This document shows positions 44,696 to 55,072 of a stretch of 64,000 nucleotides of DNA, one piece after another (position 1 is the stretch's first letter; each line of letters begins with the position of its first letter). Source of the stretch: Cytobacillus sp. IB215665. Its GTDB lineage: Bacteria > Bacillota > Bacilli > Bacillales > SM2101. Location: the NCBI RefSeq assembly GCF_033963835.1, contig NZ_JAXBME010000005.1:248001-312000 (forward strand), in the 5' to 3' direction. Made by a program: the position numbers and the translations under genes. The notes under the pieces were generated by a model. That model searched no databases, was not told the origin of the DNA, and saw only the letters and a list, made by a program, of their open reading frames with translations.

Positions 44696-47428
44696 ATGAC
44701 TGTAGAACAACAATTAATTAATAAGTCTTATTACGAGACTTTTATGGGAGATTATCAATCAAGTTATCCTATTCGTGTGCTTGGTGAGCTTTTTGTTAAC
44801 GAGCAGCAACGTGAACAGCCTGAGTTATCTTTTATTAGGTACGCTCAAGGGGAGGTTTACTACTTAAGTAATGATTACGAAGCAGCCATTTTTAAATGGG
44901 AAAAGGTTGAAAATGAGCTTAAACCTTGGGCTCAGAAAAATATTGCAGATGCATACCTTGAACTACAGATGTATGCTGAGGCTGAGCATGTTTATTCTTC
45001 AATTATAACAACCTCTAATACACTTACTTCAGAAATTTCTTTAAAGTTACATACTCTTTACATTGAACAAGGAAATACACAGTTAGCGAATAAAGCTATT
45101 AGAGATGCTGTTGCATTTAATCCAGATTATACGAATGTAACGAAGTTAGCTCAAAATTATTTTGAGGAACAAGAAGATTATTTTAGCATGATTGAGCTTG
45201 TAAAAAATGAAGCAGTACGATTAGGATCAATCGAGTGGTATAACACTTTAATGATATATATAGATGAAGGTTGGGCAAAATCAATAAACCCCGATCTTTT
45301 TAAAGAACCTTTGCTTATTTTGTACCAAATTGATTTATCTCATTTTGAGTCAATGGTCCAATCACTTTGGATGAGCTATAAAGACGAGGAATACTATTTT
45401 GGTTGGATTACAGTGATAAATGAGATATTAGTTGGAGAGGATGATGAAGACAACAAACTTCGTAAGTGGGAGAAGTTAAGTGAACTATATAAGAAATCAT
45501 ATATAGATTTTCTTCATGGACCATATTCAATTAAAGAGTTAGCAACAATTGTCCCTATCTATTTACACGTATGGAAACATATTACACCTGATAATAAAGC
45601 GATGTTTGTATCTGCAGCGATCTTATCTTGGAATGAGGTTTTTAATGGTGACATCCCTATTGATATTGTTCGACAATGCGAACAACACGTTTTAACAGAT
45701 CATCTGTATGAGAACGGGCTTGAGGATAGTCTAACATTATTTGATGACATCTTAACTTGGTCAAACCAACACGCGTTACATGTAGGTAATCGTTTGAAGT
45801 GGATTGTAAACGAACTAACAACTTTACAAACACAACGTGTGCTAATTGCAAGTGCATTTGAAAATGGGAAAGCAACTTTTATCAATTCCTTGGTTGGCGA
45901 TCATGTTTTAGCAGAGAATCGATCTACACCATTTGTCGTATTTAACAATGGAGAGAAGAAGGAAATCAAAGAGGTTTTGGATTCGGATGTTAAAGAAATT
46001 TCAAGTTTAAGTGAATTTCATCAAACGCTTTCTTTTGGTTCGATTGACACGAATACAATGTTTGATTTTAAGCTACCATCTACATTTCTACAACAACATC
46101 AAATAACAATGATGAATACGCCAGGTTTCTTAAGTCATAACCAAATGTTGTTTAAATATTTATCACTTGCAGATTCATTAATTTTTGTTCTTGATAGTAG
46201 CAATATTTTGACAGAAAAAGAGGTGGAATTGTTAATTAAGCTACAAGAAATGAATCCGTCTTTACCTGTGCATTTTGTTTCAATGACAGTAGAAAGAGAT
46301 TATTATAAAGATATACATGAAGAAACGATAGCTGATACTAAGGCTATGATTCACAAGTATTTCCCGAATGCTCGAATTTTCTCATATACGAAACATGAAA
46401 TGAACAAATCGAACTTTAATGAATTAGCGAATGCGGTGAAATCAGGTTTAACTAATAAAAAACTCATTCATGAACGTACGAAAAAGATTCTCTATTATAT
46501 TCGAGAAACGATTACTTATATTTTGCAAAAACGCATTGAGAATGAACAAGCGTTAACGAATGAAATACAATCACAAGAAGAAATGGTATTGAAGCTAAAT
46601 GGGGCAATTAACCAATTAAGTGATATAGAGAAAGAAAAAGTACAAGTGATTATAAATATGTTCAGATCGCGGAAAGAAGAGTATAGATCGGAATTGGAAG
46701 ACAATATTCCAAGAATATTAAAAGAATGTTCAAATATGATTAGTGAGCGTAGTGATTTAGGAACGATCCATCATCAAATTAATGAAGAAATGAACATGAG
46801 AATACAACAATATATTGAACAAACGATTTTACCTAAATTACGCGATTCTATTGAACAATGGGTTGAAATCTCGGGAGAAGTACTACGAGATAGTCAGGAA
46901 TTTTTAACTGAAATGAGCGTTGAATTTAACAAGATATATGAAGAAGAAAAAGTGAAATTAGAATGCGACTTCAAAATATTAGATGATTGGCGAAGAGATG
47001 CTAATAGATTGGCAGTAAAAACACATTTTACAAAACAGAATATCTTTTTGAGGCGAACTCCTTCTCAGATGATGCTGAAGAGTGCTGGAAAGTTGTTTGG
47101 AATGCTGCAGCCAAATAATGAAATGATATATAATAAATACAAAAGTTTTGTTGAAAATGAGGATTACGTTGATGTAACAGATGCCTTTACAAATCAATTG
47201 CTAGAAAGGTTCAATTGGTTTGAACAATCATTAGCAGAGGATATATCCTCTTTCTTTACACAACCGCATCAAGTGTTAGATGATAGTTTACAAGAGATGA
47301 AACAAGAAATTGACCAAAATTCTGAAACGTTAATGAATATGAGATCAAATCCGCATTTAGTAGATGACCCTGTATCGTTATTTACTTTAAGACATAAACT
47401 ACAGGAACAGTTAATAAAAAACAAATAA
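44696..47428 (+). CDS. TPR plus dynamin-like GTPase-fold protein with degenerate P-loop (910 aa)
   Basis: Residues 1-170 are TPR-like (SFIRYAQGEVYYLSNDYEAA, IADAYLELQMYAEAEHVY). A helical linker runs to about 370. A dynamin-like G domain follows: IASAFENGKATFINSLVGDH (389-394 ENGKAT replaces the usual GKS/GKT), TPFVVF as switch I and MMNTPGFLS in place of DxPG. The likely G4 region (SMTVERD) also departs from consensus. The last 300 residues are long helices and probable coiled coil (EKEKVQVIINMFRSRKEEYR), as in bacterial dynamin stalks. RBS CGGAGGAATGTC. It may be a membrane-remodelling protein with altered nucleotide binding. Confidence 0.75.
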   Translation: MTVEQQLINKSYYETFMGDYQSSYPIRVLGELFVNEQQREQPELSFIRYAQGEVYYLSNDYEAAIFKWEKVENELKPWAQKNIADAYLELQMYAEAEHVYSSIITTSNTLTSEISLKLHTLYIEQGNTQLANKAIRDAVAFNPDYTNVTKLAQNYFEEQEDYFSMIELVKNEAVRLGSIEWYNTLMIYIDEGWAKSINPDLFKEPLLILYQIDLSHFESMVQSLWMSYKDEEYYFGWITVINEILVGEDDEDNKLRKWEKLSELYKKSYIDFLHGPYSIKELATIVPIYLHVWKHITPDNKAMFVSAAILSWNEVFNGDIPIDIVRQCEQHVLTDHLYENGLEDSLTLFDDILTWSNQHALHVGNRLKWIVNELTTLQTQRVLIASAFENGKATFINSLVGDHVLAENRSTPFVVFNNGEKKEIKEVLDSDVKEISSLSEFHQTLSFGSIDTNTMFDFKLPSTFLQQHQITMMNTPGFLSHNQMLFKYLSLADSLIFVLDSSNILTEKEVELLIKLQEMNPSLPVHFVSMTVERDYYKDIHEETIADTKAMIHKYFPNARIFSYTKHEMNKSNFNELANAVKSGLTNKKLIHERTKKILYYIRETITYILQKRIENEQALTNEIQSQEEMVLKLNGAINQLSDIEKEKVQVIINMFRSRKEEYRSELEDNIPRILKECSNMISERSDLGTIHHQINEEMNMRIQQYIEQTILPKLRDSIEQWVEISGEVLRDSQEFLTEMSVEFNKIYEEEKVKLECDFKILDDWRRDANRLAVKTHFTKQNIFLRRTPSQMMLKSAGKLFGMLQPNNEMIYNKYKSFVENEDYVDVTDAFTNQLLERFNWFEQSLAEDISSFFTQPHQVLDDSLQEMKQEIDQNSETLMNMRSNPHLVDDPVSLFTLRHKLQEQLIKNK

Positions 47429-47659
47429 AATGATTGATGGGTGCTACTTATCGTTATTTAGATTTATACTGAGATGAGACTTAAGTGTTGTTGTCAGGCC
47501 GTTTTTGTAATATAGCTGCTATTATTACTAAATTAGAACTGAAAACTGAGACTATATACGGTTGTCAATTTACCGAAAAACTATAATCAATGCAAAAACA
47601 GTGATATAAAATTGTAAAAAAATTAGGACTACAAAAATATGTATAGCAAAGGAGTTACA

Positions 47660-49126
47660 ATGACAAGTAAAAAAGGAATCGGATGGAGCTTAAATCATAG
47701 TTATGCTCGTTTACCGAAGTCATTCTTCTCTAGTTTAAGCTTAAACCCTGTACGATCACCTAAGTTAATAATACTTAACGAGCAAGTTGCAGCTACACTA
47801 GGGTTGAACGTCCAGGAACTACAAAGTGAAGAAGGGCTCGCGACACTTGCAGGTAATGATGTTCCTGAAGGTGCTCAGCCTATTGCACAAGCTTATGCGG
47901 GACACCAATTTGGGCACTTTACTATGCTAGGGGACGGTCGGGCTTTACTAATAGGCGAACAGCATACACCTGAAGGTGAGCTTGTTGATATTCAGCTAAA
48001 AGGTTCAGGTAGGACGCCATATTCCCGTGGTGGTGATGGTCGTGCAGCTCTTGGACCGATGTTGCGGGAGTATATTATTAGTGAGGCGATGCATGCTCTA
48101 AATATCCCCACTACACGTAGTTTAGCAGTAGTAACAACTGGTGAGCCAGTTATACGTGAAACGGATTTAGCAGGTGCTATATTGACTCGTATCGCTGCTA
48201 GTCACATCCGTGTTGGTACTTTTCAATATGTTCGGAATGGGTGTACAGTTGAAGAACTCAAAATACTGGCAGATTATACTTTGGATCGGCATTTTCCTGA
48301 TGTCGGTGCCGATGAAAATCGATACGTTGCATTACTTCAGGAAGTAATCGAACGCCAAGCTATACTTATTGCAAAATGGCAGCTTGTTGGCTTTATCCAT
48401 GGAGTAATGAATACTGATAACATGACCATTTATGGAGAAACGATCGATTATGGTCCTTGTGCCTTTATGGATCATTATGATGAAGCTACGGTGTTCAGTT
48501 CGATTGATACACAAGGACGCTATGCTTTTGCTAATCAACCAATGATAGGTGGATGGAACCTTGCAAGGTTTGCTGAATCTTTGTTGCCCCTACTACATGT
48601 TAATGAGGAACGAGCAATTGATATCGCTCAGGAGAAGATTTCAGCATTTAATGGTATATTTTATAGTCATTGGCTTTCAGGTATGAGAGCAAAGCTTGGC
48701 CTGTTTAATGAAGAGGAACAGGATGAACTACTTATTAAAGATCTTTTAACAATGATGCAAGAGAATCGTGCTGACTATACGAATACATTCCGTGCATTAA
48801 CTTTTGATACTTTACAAGATAATGTAATGTTTAAGACAGGGGAATTTGTTACTTGGTATGAAAGATGGCAAGCGAGGTTAGAAAGGCAACAAGAATCGAG
48901 CGCTGCATCGAAACGGTTGATGAAGGGTAGCAACCCTGCAATCATCCCCCGCAATCATCGGGTAGAGGATGCGCTAGACGCAGCAGTAGAAAGAGGAGAT
49001 TATAGCGTGATGGAGCGGCTACTACACGTTCTTTCGAACCCATACGACCACACTTCGGAGCAGGTTGAATATAGCACACCACCAGAACCATCAGTCAAAC
49101 CATACCGAACGTTTTGTGGTACATGA
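47660..49126 (+). CDS. selO: Protein adenylyltransferase SelO (YdiU family), 488 aa
   Basis: Typical SelO blocks: [80 protein letters not shown] and [20 protein letters not shown]. This pseudokinase transfers AMP to protein hydroxyls in other bacteria and mitochondria. Start at 47660 with AAAGGAG; an ATG at 47639 lies upstream of that RBS. A perfect hairpin follows. Confidence 0.92.
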   Translation: MTSKKGIGWSLNHSYARLPKSFFSSLSLNPVRSPKLIILNEQVAATLGLNVQELQSEEGLATLAGNDVPEGAQPIAQAYAGHQFGHFTMLGDGRALLIGEQHTPEGELVDIQLKGSGRTPYSRGGDGRAALGPMLREYIISEAMHALNIPTTRSLAVVTTGEPVIRETDLAGAILTRIAASHIRVGTFQYVRNGCTVEELKILADYTLDRHFPDVGADENRYVALLQEVIERQAILIAKWQLVGFIHGVMNTDNMTIYGETIDYGPCAFMDHYDEATVFSSIDTQGRYAFANQPMIGGWNLARFAESLLPLLHVNEERAIDIAQEKISAFNGIFYSHWLSGMRAKLGLFNEEEQDELLIKDLLTMMQENRADYTNTFRALTFDTLQDNVMFKTGEFVTWYERWQARLERQQESSAASKRLMKGSNPAIIPRNHRVEDALDAAVERGDYSVMERLLHVLSNPYDHTSEQVEYSTPPEPSVKPYRTFCGT

Positions 49127-49174
49127 TTGGGTGGCGAAATCGGTTTTAATCTTAAAACCTCAATAAAACTAAAT

Positions 49175-49222
49175 AAGTTCCACTAATAAGTGTTGAGATT
49201 CCCATATTAGTGGAACTTTTAA
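49175..49222 (+). terminator. Intrinsic terminator of selO
   Basis: AAGTTCCACTAATA (49175-49188) pairs perfectly with TATTAGTGGAACTT (49205-49218), then TTAAAAGG. Confidence 0.8.
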
Positions 49223-49617
49223 AAGGTTTCAGCCGTCAAGTAATTCTGTTATTAATTATGATTATGTATATATTGCTTATTTTGTAGTCAACAATAAAAA
49301 CGGCACTATCCTAAATGCTAAGCTGTCCATATGTGAGTAATAAACACTATAATATAACAAGATTTTAATTGTAAACAGTGAACATACTACAGAATAATGT
49401 CTTTATCCAGAACTTTATCAGTGTTTTCGAAAAGTGTCGAATTTATTTGAAGGTCCTTTTGTGTATTTCAATCAGGAGAAGACTTAAAAAGAAGGCGTTT
49501 TTTACAATGACTGCAACAGCAACCCTAGAGCCGTACAAAGCCTTTACTGTTCAAAATGTATTGATTTTTTATTGTGAAGGAAAAGAGGAGATCAATAACA
49601 ATTTACGTAATTAATAT
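49223..49617. other. Intergenic, no convincing gene
   Basis: An open frame at 49378-49614 has no ribosome binding site, unusual composition and no recognisable motif. Otherwise AT-rich with nothing supported. Confidence 0.4.
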
Positions 49618-50790
49618 TTACGTATTAGTATATTTTACAACTGGCCACTTCTCTTTTCGTAAAGCGTTCATTAGATCTGGCCCAACATGCAAATTAGCTT
49701 TCACTAACTCATGTGGTGTGAGAGCTAACCATTGATTTAAAGATATATCTTCAAAGCGGTTACTCTTAAAAACTTCTAAAAACCAAAGACTTTCTTCTCC
49801 GATGTTTTGTATATAATGTCCGAAAGCAAACGGGACATAACCGACATCTCCAGCCCGATAATTAAAGGTTCGCGCGGTACCTTCTGCTGCAAATACTGTC
49901 ATTCTTCCTTTACCAGTAAGGTAATATTGCCATTCATCTGTGTTTGGGTGCCAATGCATTTCTCTCATGGCACCAGGCTTGATTTCAACTAGAGCAGCTG
50001 CAATCGTAGTTGAAACAGGAAAATTGGTAGAATCAACGATTCGAACAGTTCCTCCAGAAGTTATAATTGGCTCTTGTGCCATTAAACGATGCGTAAAGCT
50101 CTTAGGAACAGTTCCATAGGGGCTTTGAATAGCTTGAATGTTAATAGGCTTAGGAACTTGTGCTTGAAACATGTATCGTTGCTTGGTAGGTATATGAGCA
50201 AAAGCACTTTCAGATACTCCAAAGTTATTAGCCAGTATATCCTTTGGTGTATGAGCAAACCAGTCTGAGAGCATAAAGGTATCGCTCTCCGTAAAATTTC
50301 CATCATCAAAAACGAGTAAGAATTCACAGCCTCCATCCAATCCCTGAATCGAATGTGGAATGCCTGGTGGAAAATACCAAAGGTCACCTGCCTCTACATC
50401 TGCAATAAAGTTTCTACCATCCTGATCAACTGCTGTAATCCGTGCTTTCCCTAGAAGTAAATAAGCCCACTCGGCTTGTTTATGCCAGTGTAACTCACGT
50501 ACGCCACCGGGGGTTAGACGCATATTGACACCTGCGATGGTAGTTGCAATTGGTAGTTCTCTAACAGTCACTTCTCGTGCCCATCCTCCGTGATATAGAT
50601 TCATTGGTGTATCAGAAAATGAGAACTTTAGATTAGGTATTCTGCCAGCATCAGTCTTAGGAGGGACGAGCATATCTGGGTTTTCAATATCTCTCAAAAT
50701 GTCTCTAGGTCCAAGATCAGTAGCACCTGCTCCATCTTCCCTAATTGGCTGAGGCACATCGTCCGAATGAATCTGATGTCGTTTTTTCAT
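49618..50790 (-). CDS. oxdC: Bicupin oxalate decarboxylase (390 aa)
   Basis: Two cupin domains, each with manganese ligands: [11 protein letters not shown] with [10 protein letters not shown], and [20 protein letters not shown] with [10 protein letters not shown]. The active-site lid region [16 protein letters not shown] corresponds to the SENST lid of B. subtilis OxdC and keeps the glutamate that favours decarboxylation over oxidation. It converts oxalate to formate and CO2. OxdC and OxdD are close paralogues and the symbol is chosen by overall fit. Start at 50790 with AAGGAG 8 bases upstream. No signal peptide. Confidence 0.9.
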   Translation of the reverse strand: MKKRHQIHSDDVPQPIREDGAGATDLGPRDILRDIENPDMLVPPKTDAGRIPNLKFSFSDTPMNLYHGGWAREVTVRELPIATTIAGVNMRLTPGGVRELHWHKQAEWAYLLLGKARITAVDQDGRNFIADVEAGDLWYFPPGIPHSIQGLDGGCEFLLVFDDGNFTESDTFMLSDWFAHTPKDILANNFGVSESAFAHIPTKQRYMFQAQVPKPINIQAIQSPYGTVPKSFTHRLMAQEPIITSGGTVRIVDSTNFPVSTTIAAALVEIKPGAMREMHWHPNTDEWQYYLTGKGRMTVFAAEGTARTFNYRAGDVGYVPFAFGHYIQNIGEESLWFLEVFKSNRFEDISLNQWLALTPHELVKANLHVGPDLMNALRKEKWPVVKYTNT

Positions 50791-50993
50791 TATGAACACT
50801 CCTTGATATGTGATCCTAACGTTGGTTGTTTATGATATATAGTTTATGAATTCGATGTTACCCATATGTCCATTGAAAAAGTTATAATAATCATAATAAA
50901 AAAATTAAGAAAATTAACAAAAAACACTTGAAAGTGACAATGTCGTCACTTAAAATAAAGTATGAATAGTGAGCATATTACATAATAACTTAT

Positions 50994-51154
50994 GGCTCTT
51001 TTCGTAAAACTTTGTTTTTTTATTACAAAATATACAGAATGTTTAGTTTTATGAGAGCTCAGTAATTGTAAAAGTAGAAAAGATGCCGCGATCGCTAGAT
51101 GTATACGTACTTATATCTTAGAACGAAAAGCAACAACTATTGTGAAAACAGCCT
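50994..51154 (+). repeat. MITE-like dispersed repeat, well preserved
   Basis: Starts GGCTCTTTTCGTAAAACTTT and ends GCAACAACTATTGTGAAAAC then AGCC. Interior GTAGAAAAGATGCCGCGATC and CTAGATGTATACGTACTTA. It lies just before the S9 peptidase gene. Confidence 0.88.
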
Positions 51155-51186
51155 AAATGAAATCTACTAATTAGGGGGAAGATGGA

Positions 51187-52974
51187 GTGGAAACATTTAA
51201 AAAACCAGATGTAGAACAATTTTTACGAGCATATAAAATACAAGATTTTGTTGTAAGTAGTGATGAAAGTCAACTTATTTTTAGTACGAATATTAGTGGT
51301 AAGTTTAATTTGTGGGCAATGGATTTACCAAATGAATTTCCATATCCACTTACATTTAATGATCAAAGCTGCCATGGGCTTCAGTATGACAAGAATGGAA
51401 AATTTGTAATCGTAGCATTTGATCATGAAGGGGACGAAAATGCTCAAATTTATATGATTCCTCCACATGGTGGCGAAATACAGCCAGTTAGAACCTCAGA
51501 AGGTAAACGTCACATTTCACCAATTTTATCAGATGATGGCAAACGTTTATACTATACATCTTCAAAAGATGAACCGACTTTCCTAAAGAGTTATTGCTAT
51601 CACCTCGATTCAGGGGAAGAACAGGTCGTTCATGATGGGGAAGGTGCGGCTACATTTTTACTAGATATTAGTCCTAGTGAAGAGAGCTTTATTATTAGTA
51701 AGCTTTTCTCTAACACTCACAAGCTATCCTATGTAAAAGTAAATGAGGAGATCATTTCCTTAACACCAGAAACGAGTGAGCAGCACACTGTAACAGATGC
51801 TATATATGTTTCAGAGACAGAAATTTTTCTAATAACTGATTATGGTGAGGATTTTTCATATATTGCTAAATTTAATATTGAAACTAAAGAGTTTAACAAA
51901 CTAGTTTCAGTACCTGGTGCAGGGTTCAAAATGATTAAATATGATAAACAACATAAACAACTATACGCTGTTAGCGAAAAGGGTGTTGAAGATCTTCTAT
52001 ATCGATACGAAATAGATTCGAAGCAATTAGAAGAGGTTGAGAGTCCAGTAGGAGAGGTTCAAAAGTTAACTGTTACAGAAAGTGGTCATTTATATTTATT
52101 AGGCACTTCTGCTACGAAGCCAGCAAATATTTATAAAAAAGAAAGTAACTCACATACATGGAAGCAGCTAACAAACAATCGTGTGCTCGGTGTAGATGAG
52201 CAACAGTTAGTCGATCCCGAAGTAATTAAGTATGAGTCGTTTGATGGACTCGAGATAGAAGCACTCTTCTTTAAAGCAAAAGCTACAAATAGTAATGGTC
52301 ATGTTATTTTTTGGCCACACGGTGGACCTCAGTATGGTGAACGTAAATTCTTTAGAGGTGTGTTTCAATATTTAATTAGTGAAGGGTTTAGTATTTTTGC
52401 ACCTAATTTCCGAGGCTCTACTGGATATGGATTAAAGTTTACAAAAATGGTTGAAGGTGATTGGGGACATGGTCCACGCCTTGATAATATTGAAGGGTTA
52501 GAATACCTAATTAAAAATGGCTATGCAGATCGAGATAAGATTTTCCTAATAGGTGGAAGCTATGGTGGCTACATGTCGTTATTGCTCCATGGAAGACATC
52601 CGGAATATTTTAAGGCTGTAGTGGATATTTTTGGTCCTAGTGATTTGTTTTCGTTTATTAATTCTGTACCTGAGTTTTGGAAACCAATCATGGATCAATG
52701 GGTTGGAAACCCGGAAAGAGACAAAGAAAAGTTAATTGAGTATTCTCCGATTACATATTTAGATAGCATGAACAAACCAATGCTTGTTATTCAAGGAGCA
52801 AACGACCCACGTGTTGTAAAAGCAGAATCAGATCAAATCGTAGCTGCACTACAAGAAAAAGGTCGAGATGTTGAATATATGGTGTTAGAGGACGAGGGAC
52901 ATGGATTTTCAAAACTGGAGAATGAGTTAAAAGTGTATAGAACTGTATCAGCATTCCTTGAAAAATATATGTAA
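51187..52974 (+). CDS. S9-family serine peptidase, prolyl oligopeptidase/acylaminoacyl peptidase type (595 aa)
   Basis: The N-terminal half is a beta-propeller built of repeats such as LSDDGKRLYYTSSKDEPTFL. The C-terminal alpha/beta-hydrolase domain has VIFWPHGGPQYGER, the nucleophile GGSYGGYMSLLLHG, Asp in QGANDPRVVKAE and His in EDEGHGFSK. No signal peptide, so it is a cytosolic peptidase acting on short peptides. GTG start at 51187 after AGGGGGAAGATG. Monocistronic. Confidence 0.9.
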   Translation: METFKKPDVEQFLRAYKIQDFVVSSDESQLIFSTNISGKFNLWAMDLPNEFPYPLTFNDQSCHGLQYDKNGKFVIVAFDHEGDENAQIYMIPPHGGEIQPVRTSEGKRHISPILSDDGKRLYYTSSKDEPTFLKSYCYHLDSGEEQVVHDGEGAATFLLDISPSEESFIISKLFSNTHKLSYVKVNEEIISLTPETSEQHTVTDAIYVSETEIFLITDYGEDFSYIAKFNIETKEFNKLVSVPGAGFKMIKYDKQHKQLYAVSEKGVEDLLYRYEIDSKQLEEVESPVGEVQKLTVTESGHLYLLGTSATKPANIYKKESNSHTWKQLTNNRVLGVDEQQLVDPEVIKYESFDGLEIEALFFKAKATNSNGHVIFWPHGGPQYGERKFFRGVFQYLISEGFSIFAPNFRGSTGYGLKFTKMVEGDWGHGPRLDNIEGLEYLIKNGYADRDKIFLIGGSYGGYMSLLLHGRHPEYFKAVVDIFGPSDLFSFINSVPEFWKPIMDQWVGNPERDKEKLIEYSPITYLDSMNKPMLVIQGANDPRVVKAESDQIVAALQEKGRDVEYMVLEDEGHGFSKLENELKVYRTVSAFLEKYM

Positions 52975-53005
52975 TGTGAGTAAATAACTATGGGGCTGTC
53001 AAATT

Positions 53006-53025
53006 AGTCAATACTTGACTTTTTG
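53006..53025 (+). terminator. Possible short terminator after S9 peptidase
   Basis: AGTCAA (53006-53011) and TTGACT (53015-53020) form a 6-bp stem followed by TTTTG. Weak. Confidence 0.4.
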
Positions 53026-53138
53026 AGGCTCCTTTTGAATGTGTATAATAGTTTTTTCACCTTTAGCTTTGTTCCCTTTTATATATTGTTCAGCAAATCA
53101 CATTTAAGAAAAGATCAATTGTTCAAAGGAGAGTCTTT

Positions 53139-53465
53139 ATGCCCTTGTATAACAAACTCGTTCGTGATTACATTCCTAAAATTATTGAAGAATCAGGAAA
53201 GAATTATCGAATTAAACACTTATCAGATGAAGAATATACGGAAGAATTGAAGAAAAAACTAATAGAAGAGGTGCAGGAATATCTTGATGCTAAAGATCAT
53301 GAATCTGCTGTAGAAGAGTTAGCTGATGTACTTGAACTCATACATGCATTAGCAAAAGTTCATCATGTAACCATTGAAAAAGTTGAGGAAAGGCGAGATT
53401 TAAAGAACCAAAATAGAGGTGGCTTTAAAGATAAAGTGTTTCTCATTGATGTGGAGGATCATTAA
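53139..53465 (+). CDS. MazG-like/phosphoribosyl-ATP pyrophosphohydrolase-like protein (108 aa)
   Basis: YNKLVRDYIPKIIEESGKNY at the start and the metal-binding helices EEVQEYLDAKDHESAVEELADVLELI give the EExxE...ExxD pattern of all-alpha NTP pyrophosphatases. It probably hydrolyses non-canonical nucleotides or phosphorylated sugars. AAAGGAGAG lies upstream of the ATG. Confidence 0.85.
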   Translation: MPLYNKLVRDYIPKIIEESGKNYRIKHLSDEEYTEELKKKLIEEVQEYLDAKDHESAVEELADVLELIHALAKVHHVTIEKVEERRDLKNQNRGGFKDKVFLIDVEDH

Positions 53466-53510
53466 GAAAAGTAAAACAACTTGATTTCAAAGCTTGTAGA
53501 ACCGAACAGC

Positions 53511-53550
53511 TATGTTTACCCCATCTTATAATTAGGAAGGGGTAAACATA
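53511..53550. other. 12-bp perfect inverted repeat
   Basis: TATGTTTACCCC (53511-53522) and GGGGTAAACATA (53539-53550), 16-base loop. No T-run on either side. It lies between convergent genes, so it may still act as a transcript end. Confidence 0.55.
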
Positions 53551-53616
53551 TGTCAGGTTAACATCATTTGCTTATCTTTCAAAGACTTCTTAGTAGCCTA
53601 GAATAGAACGACATAA

Positions 53617-54036
53617 TTAGTTACCTGATACTACATCGATAGGTATTTCTTGACCATTACTAAAAAACCGAATGTATTCATAATCCTTATCTTTATTTAT
53701 CTTATACAATACATGATTATTTAATGTCTTATTAGTATAATCGTCAGTTTGATCTTTGTTAAACCGAACGTTTATTGTATCATCAGTAGCTTCTACATTA
53801 AAATCCGTATAGTAAGTAGCTGGATCTCCTTGTATTACATTTTTTCCGTTTAAAAGCACATAAAGTGCTTTTTCGCCATCAAAAAAAAGATGAACTCCAT
53901 TTTCGCTCTCCACCGATTCGAAAAATCTCTTAACATCTTTATCAACATGGTTCATAGTTGTTTCTGAAAAAGTTAAACCTGAATTGCATCCTACTAAAAA
54001 TAAAACAAGTGTAAATAGTGATAAAAGCTTTTTCAC
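53617..54036 (-). CDS. Small lipoprotein, function unknown (139 aa)
   Basis: Lipobox LVGC (Cys17) after MKKLLSLFTLVLF. The mature part alternates short strands (VHLFFDGEKALYVLLNGKNV, INVRFNKDQ, YEYIRFFSNGQEI), suggesting a small beta-rich domain anchored outside the membrane. GGGGGATTATT lies upstream. Many Bacillaceae have similar orphan lipoproteins; I recognise no family. Confidence 0.75.
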   Translation of the reverse strand: MKKLLSLFTLVLFLVGCNSGLTFSETTMNHVDKDVKRFFESVESENGVHLFFDGEKALYVLLNGKNVIQGDPATYYTDFNVEATDDTINVRFNKDQTDDYTNKTLNNHVLYKINKDKDYEYIRFFSNGQEIPIDVVSGN

Positions 54037-54293
54037 TAATAATCCCCCTCATACTTCATATCTGTATTTTACATTAAATGGGTGATATGATTGTGCTAAA
54101 TTTTCCGTTAACTTATTAGATATTAATATTCTTATCTCTTTTTAAAAAGTTTTTACTATATACCCTATGTTGAAAATAAAGATTATAATCGAATTGTTTG
54201 TATACATCGGAGGTAGGGAAGGTGCATTGGGTTGTTGTCATTGTAATTTTATTTTATTATAGAAAACAAACTATACAACAATGGGGTGATCAT

Positions 54294-54515
54294 ATGGCAA
54301 ATATAAAATATGAAGTAATAGATAACTTTGGAGTTCTTTCTGAGTCAGCGAAAGGTTGGACAAAAGAGCTCAGAAGTATTAGCTGGAACGATAGAGAGCC
54401 GAAATTTGATATTAGAGAGTGGTCTCCTGATGGCGAAAAAATGGGTAAAGGTATCACAGTTACGAAAGATGAATTGATTAAGCTCAGAGACATGTTAAAT
54501 ACGATGGAGCTGTAA
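54294..54515 (+). CDS. YdbC/PC4-like ssDNA-binding protein (73 aa)
   Basis: The product (IKYEVIDNFGVLSESAKGWT, ELRSISWNDREPKFDIREWS, EKMGKGITVTKDELIKL) matches the YdbC family, which has the PC4 transcription-coactivator fold and binds single-stranded nucleic acid. Start at 54294 with GGGGTGAT upstream; the open frame to 54198 carries no such site. Confidence 0.88.
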   Translation: MANIKYEVIDNFGVLSESAKGWTKELRSISWNDREPKFDIREWSPDGEKMGKGITVTKDELIKLRDMLNTMEL

Positions 54516-54714
54516 GTCCTAGTGTTTTTTAAATTTATTCAAATCGAAAGTAATCTATCGTTAATATTATTTTCCATGTAGCGGTTGTTTGCATGATATC
54601 GATTACTGCTATAAGAGCGAAGAAGAGATTACATTCTTTTATTTTTATCAGCCTGTTCACTTAAGAGCTTCAATTGTACATAAGTTCTTACAGAGCAATG
54701 TGTTGAAATTTCTT

Positions 54715-54745
54715 GAGGCTGACTTTTGTGTCAGCCTCTTAGTTA
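54715..54745 (+). terminator. Terminator-like hairpin
   Basis: GAGGCTGAC (54715-54723) pairs perfectly with GTCAGCCTC (54730-54738), then TTAGTTATG. It lies about 200 bp after the YdbC-like gene. Confidence 0.65.
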
Positions 54746-54849
54746 TGCGCATTTTATCCTATAACTGAATATTAAGGAATCATTCTGTATTTAATAATGG
54801 AGATGAGGATGTTAAATTTTGTAAATTTTAATGTTTACGAAAGGATCTC

Positions 54850-54939
54850 TTGTAACTATTATTAAGTGGTTTTATACGTTTGAAAAGATACTCAACGCTT
54901 GATTTATAATTATTAGTATGACAAGAAACATTTAATGCG
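54850..54939 (+). repeat. MITE-like dispersed repeat, decayed copy (3' half)
   Basis: TTGAAAAGATACTCAACGCT and GACAAGAAACATTTAATGCG followed by CAAACAGTCT resemble the interior and right end of the family. The left end is not recognisable. Confidence 0.5.
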
Positions 54940-55072
54940 CAAACAGTCTGTTTATTTTACGCTTTTTGGGAAAACATGAATAACATTTAAGGTGTCCTAT
55001 CATAAACTATAACTAAACCTATACATGCTATAATTGCAGTACACAAACAATATTTTGATTGAAGGTGATGTG

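Noticed and set aside
49378-49614. 78-codon ORF before the oxalate decarboxylase
   Set aside because: No RBS, no motif, composition unlike neighbours.
54940-55072. Cobalamin riboswitch upstream of bluB
   Set aside because: No B12-box or long conserved leader could be seen in this short region.
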